A DNA stretch of 64,000 bases from a virus, in IMG/VR virus record IMGVR_UViG_3300027969_000001, positions 94,715 through 158,714 of that record. One strand, 5' to 3'. How positions within the stretch are numbered: position 1 is the stretch's first letter; every line of letters begins with the position of its first letter. The notes beneath the pieces were generated by a model. That model made no database searches, was not told the DNA's origin, and was given only the letters and a program-made list of their open reading frames with translations. This document shows, in pieces, positions 48,153 to 54,695 of this stretch. Both the position numbers and the translations under genes were made by a program.

Positions 48153-48709
48153 CAAAGCTAGATATCGAATACGTTGACCCAAGAACTTTAGTTATACCTG
48201 ACTGGAGAGCTACGTATTTACTACGCCCAGAGATGCTTGTTGTCTCTGCTTCCCTCTCGCAATACGGGTTCATACAGCCAATCCATGTACGAACAAGCAC
48301 TAGGGAAATTATAGACGGGTCAGAGCGAGTCCTTCTGGCTATGAATATTAGACAGATACTTGACCATTCAGACGGTCTCGTCCCAGCCGTATTTCACGAC
48401 TTAGACAAAATGGACGCAATGATGCTCCATTTGAGATTAAACCGCGGACACACCCAGATGGTTGCCGCCAAAACCTCACAGATAATTAGAACAGTTAAAC
48501 GTTCTGGCAAATACGGCAAAGACGATTTTGAAGCAATGTTATGCATGAGAAGCGAAGAATTAGCCTTAATGCTTGACGGGACAATCTTCAAAGCTCGCAA
48601 AATCAAGGAACACAACTATGCAAGAGCATGGATTCCGATAGAAGCGCCATCTGGAAAAGAGAGCGGGGAAAGCGTAATTATTGAACGCCCCCCAAATGCT
48701 GACCGTTAG
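48149..48709 (+). CDS. Second ParB-like protein, 186 aa
   Basis: A shorter ParB-like protein: YVDPRTLVIPDWRATYLLRP, SLSQYGFIQPIHVR, REIIDGSERVLLAM (Asp56-Gly57 and Arg60 replacing the DGEHR signature) and a downstream MMLHLRLNRGHTQMVAAK block. The His of the usual motif is missing, so any nuclease or CTP chemistry would differ from that of the first ParB-like protein. It overlaps the PAPS-reductase-like gene by four bases (ATGA), which suggests a physical complex. The C-terminus is a helical unit plus a charged tail. It is the last gene of the cassette. Confidence 0.8.
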   Translation: MTKLDIEYVDPRTLVIPDWRATYLLRPEMLVVSASLSQYGFIQPIHVRTSTREIIDGSERVLLAMNIRQILDHSDGLVPAVFHDLDKMDAMMLHLRLNRGHTQMVAAKTSQIIRTVKRSGKYGKDDFEAMLCMRSEELALMLDGTIFKARKIKEHNYARAWIPIEAPSGKESGESVIIERPPNADR

Positions 48710-48756
48710 TTAACACCTTTTAATGGTATATTTTAAATAACCATAAGGAGTTTAAT

Positions 48757-49470
48757 ATGCCAGGTGTACGCTACGGCCCAGACATTGCTGATGATGCCGC
48801 ATATATTATGAATAACCTTGTATCTATTAACAAGCGCCAGCGTGATTTAGAGAAAAAAGGCAAAAAACTCACGGCAAAAGAAAGCCGCAATAAAGACAAA
48901 CTTGCCAGTTTGGCTGATGGAATATTTGGCGTATCACGTGCAGATATTGACCAGAACAAGTTCGGCGACATGGGCAAACTAGCGCAATATAGCGCGTACG
49001 GAAAAAGCACTAGAGGCAAAGCGTACAAACGTTCAAAAATGGCTAAAAATGCACGTACTGGCAAAATACGTCAGCGAGAAATCGCGGCTGAACACTTACG
49101 AAGAAGTGATAATAAAGTATCTCGTGGATTGGATTCGTCCTCAAGCGGAGGTGCATCTTACTTGGGAAGAACCAAAACTAAAAGATTTGCAGCGCTTCAT
49201 GATGCAGCACAGGCACGTGCAGCTAAAAAAGGGGTTAGCTACCAAGGAAGAACAGTAAGAAGCAATAGTCAGGAATCTATCGACAATCTTGGTGTTGCCA
49301 ATGTAAGTAAAGGTTCACTAGGTCGGGCAGCTGCTGGCCTATCCAAGACAGGCTCGCTTAGACCACCAAAGCAATCGTCCGTGGCTCGCAGAAACCAAGG
49401 TAGCCGTGGCGGACCAAAGAAGCCTCCTGGACCAAAGAAGTCAACTAAGCCTACAAAAAGGAAAAAGTAA
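48757..49470 (+). CDS. Highly basic hypothetical protein, 237 aa
   Basis: A strongly basic protein (Lys/Arg throughout, Ser/Gly-rich second half, tail KKPPGPKKSTKPTKRKK) with an N-terminal helical unit (DDAAYIMNNLVSINKRQRDL). Such composition suggests binding to DNA, RNA or membranes; it could be a head-interior or DNA-condensing protein. No domain is recognised. It has a model AAGGAG site 8 nt before ATG and a TATATT upstream at 48726-48731 that could be a -10 element, so it is expressed separately from the ParB cassette. Its stop abuts the stop of the convergent gene at 49471. Confidence 0.72.
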   Translation: MPGVRYGPDIADDAAYIMNNLVSINKRQRDLEKKGKKLTAKESRNKDKLASLADGIFGVSRADIDQNKFGDMGKLAQYSAYGKSTRGKAYKRSKMAKNARTGKIRQREIAAEHLRRSDNKVSRGLDSSSSGGASYLGRTKTKRFAALHDAAQARAAKKGVSYQGRTVRSNSQESIDNLGVANVSKGSLGRAAAGLSKTGSLRPPKQSSVARRNQGSRGGPKKPPGPKKSTKPTKRKK

Positions 49471-49875
49471 CTAGTCGCCTAGCAGTTTTTTTTCGTGCAG
49501 GCCGAGGTTTATTTCAACATCACCCAACTCCGGGTCGTAGCCTTCGACAACGTCTTCAACCATGTCTTCATAGAATGGCTGACCTTCTATAGCAAAGTCT
49601 TCGTTTATTAAAAATTGTTTAACGCTGTCTACGGGTTTTAAAATAGCGGTATAAGAACCATCTTCGTTCTTTCCAGTAATACTTAGCCCTACTGCCGCCA
49701 TTGAGGATATTGATATATCCCACATGTAATCAACAAATTCAGCCAGTGCTGCATCGTCTCCAGCAAGGTCTTCCTGTTCTTCGTTGAAGAAGTAAAACAA
49801 CACCTCACAAACGTGGTTCATTACGTCAATAGTTGCAAGACGTTTTTCTTCTCTGGAGAACGGTGTGGTGGTCAT
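49471..49875 (-). CDS. Acidic hypothetical protein, 134 aa
   Basis: An acidic protein of two parts. The helical first half contains ATIDVMNHVCEVLFYFFNEE and FVDYMWDISISSMAAVGLS; the Asp/Glu-rich second half contains EDMVEDVVEGYDPELGDVE. It has no recognised domain. It lies alone on the minus strand between two rightward genes, with a TAGCCT box six bases before its ATG. A solitary acidic protein in this position could be a regulator or an anti-host factor; nothing in the sequence decides. Confidence 0.68.
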   Translation of the reverse strand: MTTTPFSREEKRLATIDVMNHVCEVLFYFFNEEQEDLAGDDAALAEFVDYMWDISISSMAAVGLSITGKNEDGSYTAILKPVDSVKQFLINEDFAIEGQPFYEDMVEDVVEGYDPELGDVEINLGLHEKKLLGD

Positions 49876-49881
49876 GCGTGA

Positions 49882-49887
49882 AGGCTA
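49882..49887 (-). promoter_or_regulatory. -10 box TAGCCT for leaderless start at 49875
   Basis: Minus-strand TAGCCT, six bases, then ATG; no ribosome binding site. Confidence 0.35.
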
Positions 49888-49935
49888 CACCCAAGGCGCT
49901 GTGTGGTCAAGCAAAGGTTGCTAGTCTGCGTGGTG

Positions 49936-49964
49936 GCAGATAGATGATAAAATTTAATATCTGC
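49936..49964. repeat. Inverted repeat upstream of the head-tail connector gene
   Basis: GCAGATA and TATCTGC are separated by 15 AT-rich bases in the divergent gap before the tail operon. It could be an operator or a weak hairpin; no T run follows. Confidence 0.4.
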
Positions 49965-49995
49965 AATTTATTGCATCAATTGACTCGAGGAATTC

Positions 49996-50646
49996 ATGCT
50001 TGTTGGCATCAATGACATAAAGACATACATGGATATTTCCCTCACTGCTCGGCAGGAAGATGCGGCAGAAATAATCCTCGCTGGACTTCAGAGCGAACTG
50101 GAGGGCTACCTTCGTCGACCTATTGAGGTCACCGAGTTTGAGGAAGAGCATGTTCTTCCGTCTAACCATACAGGTCTACCCATGGGGAGCTTCTTGACGA
50201 CCATGCGCAGTAGTGGTGGGCTCATGAACTCGTATACCACTGTTGATTCTATAGATTCAACCACATGGGCATATCCGCCTCCAACCATTTACCTCAAGAA
50301 CTCTCCAGTTGTGGAGATTTTGGAAGTTCGCGTTAAGCCATTATTTGGCTCAGACCGAGTATTGGTAGAAGAACAGGACTACACGAAGCGCGTCTATGGC
50401 CTTGATTATTACTACGGCTATGCCGACGATAGGGTTACGATTACCTATACTGCAGGCCTAGATGGTGCAGCCATTCCAGTATTTAAGTTATTGATACTCC
50501 GTGCAGCGACAAGAGAAATGCAAAATATGCACGATGACGTAGTTGGCGTAAAAGACCTAAACCCAAGAGGCGTTTCCGTCACGTCAACAGGATTTTTAGA
50601 TTCGGAACTATCGTCTGTGAGAAGATACCGCAGAGTTCGGGTATAG
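49996..50646 (+). CDS. Head-tail connector (gp6-like adaptor)
   Basis: A 216-residue protein with the connector pattern: an N-terminal helical bundle (GINDIKTYMDISLTARQEDA, LAGLQSELEGYLRRPIEV), a strand region with TIYLKNSPVVEILEVRVKP and RVTITYTAGLDGAAIPVFK, then a helix LLILRAATREMQNMHDD and a basic end. This is the layout of phage gp6/gp15-type adaptors that attach to the portal and start the neck. GAGG sits before ATG 49996. It is the first gene of the rightward tail operon, although the portal itself is on the other strand 12 kb away. Confidence 0.82.
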   Translation: MLVGINDIKTYMDISLTARQEDAAEIILAGLQSELEGYLRRPIEVTEFEEEHVLPSNHTGLPMGSFLTTMRSSGGLMNSYTTVDSIDSTTWAYPPPTIYLKNSPVVEILEVRVKPLFGSDRVLVEEQDYTKRVYGLDYYYGYADDRVTITYTAGLDGAAIPVFKLLILRAATREMQNMHDDVVGVKDLNPRGVSVTSTGFLDSELSSVRRYRRVRV

Positions 50647-50649
50647 GTC

Positions 50650-51129
50650 ATGGCGGACATTGAAGTAAGAATTCAGGTTCGTGTTCATGGAGAAGACGTC
50701 AAAGACAGATTAGATGGAATGCACGACAGGGCTCACAATATGAGACCCGTTCTTCATTGGGCCGGAGGACACCTAGAACGCGCACTAGGCGAGAACTTCA
50801 CCACGATGGGGGCAATGTCGGCTTTAGCCATGCTTAGAGGCGGATGGGCCCCACTTACGCCAAAATATGGAGCATGGAAGATGGCCCACTTTCCAGGAGA
50901 ACCAACACTCGTGCAGACCGGTGGCCTATTTGCTGCGGTAACACATATGGATGACGACATTTCAGACATGCGTGGAACCTACAGTGTTAACTCAAAAATA
51001 GCGAAGTTCCATCAATATGGAACAAGAGACATGGTTGCGCGTCCTATAGTCTTCGTACCTCGCGACTTTGATAGGGAGCTCGGCAAGAAAGCCAGCACCT
51101 ACATTATGGAAGGCAGTAAAATTACGTGA
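50650..51129 (+). CDS. Tail completion / virion morphogenesis protein (gpS/gpG-like)
   Basis: A 159-residue protein related in pattern to phage virion morphogenesis proteins (P2 gpS, Mu gpG). It has an N-terminal strand VRIQVRVHGEDV, then GGWAPLTPKYGAWKMAHFPG, a LVQTGGLFAAVTH strand, and KFHQYGTRDMVARPIVFVPR, the typical xHQ-G...ARP block. These proteins help finish the neck or the head-proximal tail end. It lies between the connector and a putative terminator protein, which fits a neck role. Its stop overlaps the next GTG start. Confidence 0.82.
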   Translation: MADIEVRIQVRVHGEDVKDRLDGMHDRAHNMRPVLHWAGGHLERALGENFTTMGAMSALAMLRGGWAPLTPKYGAWKMAHFPGEPTLVQTGGLFAAVTHMDDDISDMRGTYSVNSKIAKFHQYGTRDMVARPIVFVPRDFDRELGKKASTYIMEGSKIT

Positions 51130-51728
51130 TTGAGCTAATGAATGGCTCTCATTATGCCAAACAGTACGTTAATAGCTACCTTTCCACGGATATGCCACTA
51201 CGGCTTATTACGTACAGAAATGGGTGGGGTCTTGACAGTCGTGAACTCCCAGACCCTGAACAGTTCATAATCCACGAACCGTTAGCAATAGATAGGTGGC
51301 CGTCAGTGATAACTACGGTGCTTTCTACTAATCAGTTAACAAGAATTGGTTTTGAGGGGAATAATCCCCTCTACCGAATCTCCTATTCAATGAGAACCTA
51401 CATATGGGTCCGTACAGAGGGTTCAGAAGCATGTGGGCTAATGAGGGACAGACTTACTACTGTCGTGCGCTCAGCCCTTCTTGACTACCCATGCTTAAAG
51501 GCATTTGATGCTCGCACCAACTTCAGAGCGTTAATAGATGAGGGGACTTTTAGAGAAGAGTTTTCAGACATTACTTTGCTAAAAGGTGACAGAGTTATGT
51601 CTGGTGCTTACATCGGTTACACGCTTGAAATAGATGAAGTTGTTGATAGGCAAGACCAAGGCACCATCGGTGAGATAGATGTAGATACCACATCTGTTGG
51701 TGTAGGCCAGGAACTTCCTGTCCTATAG
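51126..51728 (+). CDS. Putative tail terminator / neck protein, 200 aa
   Basis: The start is GTG 51126 within GTGA, overlapping the previous stop. The 200-residue protein has a helix followed by a long beta region: MPLRLITYRNGWG, YRISYSMRTYIWVR, then MRDRLTTVVRSALLDYP and YIGYTLEIDEVVDRQ. The strand-helix-strand order and location after the gpS/gpG-like gene and before the sheath are typical of tail terminator proteins, which cap the tube at the head side. I do not see a decisive motif, so the assignment rests mostly on gene order. Confidence 0.6.
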   Translation: MIELMNGSHYAKQYVNSYLSTDMPLRLITYRNGWGLDSRELPDPEQFIIHEPLAIDRWPSVITTVLSTNQLTRIGFEGNNPLYRISYSMRTYIWVRTEGSEACGLMRDRLTTVVRSALLDYPCLKAFDARTNFRALIDEGTFREEFSDITLLKGDRVMSGAYIGYTLEIDEVVDRQDQGTIGEIDVDTTSVGVGQELPVL

Positions 51729-51853
51729 CTTGAAATTTTATTTAAAAGTCTCTTGGAATAAGTTAAATAGATAGTTGCACAGAATATTAATACAGCCTCT
51801 GTACAATTGAAATCACATACGGTATTCCCCCTAATCCGAAACAGGAAGGTCCT

Positions 51854-53320
51854 ATGCCAGGCGTAGTAATCTCAACTTCAGTTAGAACAGGTCCATCGAC
51901 AGCGACGGTCCGCGAGTCTTCACAATTCTTCGTAGCCGGCAAAGCCGAGCGAGGTCCAGCAGGTACAGCCGTAATGGTTGAAAGTCTTGCTGAATTCGAA
52001 GACACATTCGGTGGATACGTTTCGTATTCTAACTTGCACCCAACAATCGAAACTTTCTTTGAAGAAGGCGGAACCCGTGCTTACGTTTCTCGCGTAGTAG
52101 GTTCTGATGCAACAGTAGGAACCCTCAGTCTCAACGAAGGCGGAGTAGGTGGAGATGACTGCATCGCACTCACAGCAAACGGAGCAGGCGCATGGAGCTC
52201 TAACGTGACAGTAGACGTTACTCACCCAACAGCTTCAACTTTCAAGATTGATATCAAGTATTCGGGTGTTCTCAAATACACAACCGGAACTGTCAGTTCT
52301 GTATCTCAAGCAGTTGGCAGAATAAACCTCAGCTCCATAGCTGCTCGTTATGTTTCTGCTGAAGTTATTGATGCGACAATCGCGCGACCTGAAGTATCAA
52401 CTGCCTCAGCATTGAGCGCCGGTGATGATGACAGAGATGCTATTATTGTCGCGGATTACGTAGCAAGCCTTGAAGCCTTTAACGACGCCCTCGGAACCGG
52501 AGTGGTTGCATGTGCTGAAGACTCAAGCTCAACAGTAACTAACGCTCTTGTTGCTCATGCAAATGCATACAGCAGAGTTGCTTTCTTGTATGACACAGAA
52601 AATGCAAATACAGCAAGCGTCAAGGCCAAGGCTCTCGCTATCCAAGCAGAAGACAATGCAGAACATGCAGCAATCTTCTATCCTTGGATAGAGGTTCCAA
52701 CAGCAACCGCTGGAATCACTCGCTTTATCCCTCCAGTTGGATATGCTGCCGCAAAACGCGCAGTTGCCCACAACCAGACTGGACCACATCTTCCAGCTGC
52801 TGGTCTCTTGTCAGTAGCAAAGTTTGTTACAGGAATCAAGGCAGAAATAAGCAAAGTAACCGGCGATGACCTTGACGAAAACTATGTCAATGCAATTCGC
52901 GTCATTCAGAACACTGTGAGAATCTACGGAGCACGTTCATGCTCAGTAGATACGGACAACTTCCGTCACATCACACAGCAAGACGTTGTAAACTCAATCG
53001 TCACAATGTGCTACCGTTCACTTGAGGACCTTGTTTTCAGTACAATCGACGGAAGAAATACAATCTTTGCAAGCATTGAGTCTCGTATAGTTGTAATTCT
53101 TGCTGGTATGCGTGACCTTGGTGCGCTTTACCCAGCATTCAACGTCAATGGCAAGCAACTTGACAACGGATACACCGTTAAGTGCGACACCACAATCAAC
53201 CCTGCTGCACAACTTCAGACTGGCCTCGTAAAGGCTAAAGTCGGAGTAAGAGTAAGCAGCGTTGGCGACAAGATTGAAATCGATATCGTCAAATCAAACT
53301 TAACAACATCAGTGGTCTGA
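51854..53320 (+). CDS. Contractile tail sheath protein
   Basis: A 488-residue sheath subunit. MPGVVISTSVRTGPSTATV and FFVAGKAERGPAGTAVMVES are the conserved N-terminal strand that links neighbouring subunits. Next comes FGGYVSYSNLHPTIETFFEEG with RAYVSRVVGSD, variable outer domains, and the C-terminal core: YAAAKRAVAHNQTGPHLPAA, RIYGARSC, FRHITQQDVVNSIVTMCYRS and KVGVRVSSVGDKIEIDIVK. This establishes a contractile-tail phage. AGGAAGG precedes ATG 51854. The 125-base leader before it is AT-rich, and I see no convincing promoter pair. Confidence 0.96.
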   Translation: MPGVVISTSVRTGPSTATVRESSQFFVAGKAERGPAGTAVMVESLAEFEDTFGGYVSYSNLHPTIETFFEEGGTRAYVSRVVGSDATVGTLSLNEGGVGGDDCIALTANGAGAWSSNVTVDVTHPTASTFKIDIKYSGVLKYTTGTVSSVSQAVGRINLSSIAARYVSAEVIDATIARPEVSTASALSAGDDDRDAIIVADYVASLEAFNDALGTGVVACAEDSSSTVTNALVAHANAYSRVAFLYDTENANTASVKAKALAIQAEDNAEHAAIFYPWIEVPTATAGITRFIPPVGYAAAKRAVAHNQTGPHLPAAGLLSVAKFVTGIKAEISKVTGDDLDENYVNAIRVIQNTVRIYGARSCSVDTDNFRHITQQDVVNSIVTMCYRSLEDLVFSTIDGRNTIFASIESRIVVILAGMRDLGALYPAFNVNGKQLDNGYTVKCDTTINPAAQLQTGLVKAKVGVRVSSVGDKIEIDIVKSNLTTSVV

Positions 53321-53335
53321 TAGAGGAGTAACCCA

Positions 53336-53839
53336 ATGTCAAAAATTGCACAGAGACAAGTACTTGCGGAAATTGTTCCAAGTAACTTTGTTAACAATTT
53401 AAAACAGCAGTCAAATGTTCAAGGTAACTTGCCAGTATGGAACGGTTTTCGTTTTGCACAAGTTTCTGGTGGCGAAATCACTGCTTCTGTAGAGAAAATC
53501 TACGAAGGCGGAAGTCGTCGACCTACGGTATTGTGTGCTCCGTCAGAAATCGGTGACATTACGCTTACCGCTCACTATGACGACGACATGAACCCAGCTT
53601 CAACAGCTTCGGGAATTGGTGAAAAAATTCAGAAGTTGCGCCGTTACGTAGGTGTTGCTTACTACAACATCACGGTATCTGTTTACGACTGTGACATCAA
53701 AGACCCAACCAACGACCGCTTCTACTACGATGCCCTCCTTGTTGGAATCACTGAGCCAGACGGCGACTCGTCATCTGGTGCCCCAGCTACATTTGCTCTT
53801 ACCTTCGCAATCTCAGACGTAACCTCTACTCCTAGATAA
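53336..53839 (+). CDS. Tail tube protein
   Basis: A 167-residue protein directly after the sheath gene, as tube genes usually are. It shows the tube-type beta pattern: VLAEIVPSNFVNNLKQQS, FRFAQVSGGEITASVEKIYE, a short loop, DITLTAHYDDDMN, and YYNITVSVYDCD with FALTFAISDV at the end. The tube is the inner channel through which DNA passes when the sheath contracts. GAGGAG is 7 nt before the ATG. No second domain or extension is seen. Confidence 0.88.
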   Translation: MSKIAQRQVLAEIVPSNFVNNLKQQSNVQGNLPVWNGFRFAQVSGGEITASVEKIYEGGSRRPTVLCAPSEIGDITLTAHYDDDMNPASTASGIGEKIQKLRRYVGVAYYNITVSVYDCDIKDPTNDRFYYDALLVGITEPDGDSSSGAPATFALTFAISDVTSTPR

Positions 53840-53873
53840 TAGGTAGTTGCGCTACGGCGTGATAATGATGTGC

Positions 53874-53879
53874 TAGTTT
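53874..53879 (+). promoter_or_regulatory. -10 box TAGTTT for leaderless start at 53887
   Basis: TAGTTT, seven bases, then ATG 53887. A separate start for the chaperone gene would allow expression different from the tube gene. Confidence 0.35.
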
Positions 53880-53886
53880 CATTCGT

Positions 53887-54456
53887 ATGAGTGATTCACC
53901 AATTTCAGTACAAGAAGACGGCACGGACGAAGTAAAGCCTGTAGCCAAGAAACAGCTCCGTGATGCTGGATTCAGCCCTTCAGGCATGTCCACAGGTCCG
54001 GAAGAGACACAACTAGACAAGTTGCGCTCAATCGTTCGCAAAAAAGTAGAACGAAGTGCTGTTCTTATTCCCGTAACAGAACGCCCTGGCGTGGCCATTA
54101 AGGTCAGTCCAAATATTACACAAACACAAATGCGCAACTGGCGTAAAAATGCCGGAGAAGACACGCGAAACGGATTAGACGCTACCAAGTTTGCTTGTTT
54201 GGTAATTGGTCACACAACAACTGGTATTTATATTGACGACGAAGAAGTATTCGATGAGGGTGGAAATTTTCTTAATTTTGCTCACCCATTGATTCTTGAA
54301 ATGACAGAGACAACACGTCCTGTTCCTGATGCTGTTAGAGCCCTATTTGGAGTAGACCCACACATCGAATCTGCAGCACTTGCAATTCTTGATGCTGCTG
54401 GATACTCAGACTCGGTCGAAGCAGTGGACCCTACGAAGGAGTCTTCGACGAACTAG
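53887..54456 (+). CDS. Tail assembly chaperone, first frame
   Basis: A 189-residue protein in the invariant position between tube and tape measure. After a disordered acidic start comes LRSIVRKKVERSAVLIPVTE, then SPNITQTQMRNWRKNAG and FACLVIGHTTTGIYIDDEEV, and a helical PDAVRALFGVDPHIESAALA end. Tail assembly chaperones bind the tape measure protein while the tube polymerises. The open -1 frame that overlaps its end (next entry) supports a G/GT-type frameshift pair. By family analogy the short form is made in excess over the frameshifted form. Confidence 0.78.
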   Translation: MSDSPISVQEDGTDEVKPVAKKQLRDAGFSPSGMSTGPEETQLDKLRSIVRKKVERSAVLIPVTERPGVAIKVSPNITQTQMRNWRKNAGEDTRNGLDATKFACLVIGHTTTGIYIDDEEVFDEGGNFLNFAHPLILEMTETTRPVPDAVRALFGVDPHIESAALAILDAAGYSDSVEAVDPTKESSTN

Positions 54457-54629
54457 TCGTAGATTCCGGCCTAATGGCAGCTGCAAGGCTGGGCGAGTTA
54501 TTTAATCAGAATCCACTTACGTTCCTAGATTTAGAAGAAACTGACTGGATACTACTTTTGGCCTGTGCTAAAGTTATAAGTAACGACCGCGAAGAGCAAG
54601 AGCGTAAGTCAAAGACTCAGAATCCGTAG
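54393..54629 (+). CDS. Tail assembly chaperone -1 frame extension (GT-type)
   Basis: The -1 frame is open from 54393 to the TAG at 54627-54629. From about 54432 it reads like protein: YEGVFDELVVDSGLMAAARL, then FNQNPLTFLDLEETDWILLL. The first-frame stop is at 54454-54456, so the slip must occur between 54393 and 54456. GGACCCT at 54426-54432 (in-frame G-GAC-CCT) is one candidate and would give ...AVDP then YEGVFDEL. A stand-alone ATG at 54474 giving 51 residues is possible but has no ribosome binding site. A shift from first to -1 frame before the tape measure is the classic arrangement. Confidence 0.6.
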   Translation, partial: CCWILRLGRSSGPYEGVFDELVVDSGLMAAARLGELFNQNPLTFLDLEETDWILLLACAKVISNDREEQERKSKTQNP

Positions 54630-54695
54630 ATTTAATCCGGATTTATAGCTTGACAACTTTTACACTCACGTGACTTAAAAATCACCGGAGACGTA

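Noticed and set aside
54634-54680. TTGACA near 54651 as a promoter for the tape measure gene
   Set aside because: The -35 word is perfect but no acceptable -10 hexamer lies 16-19 bases downstream.
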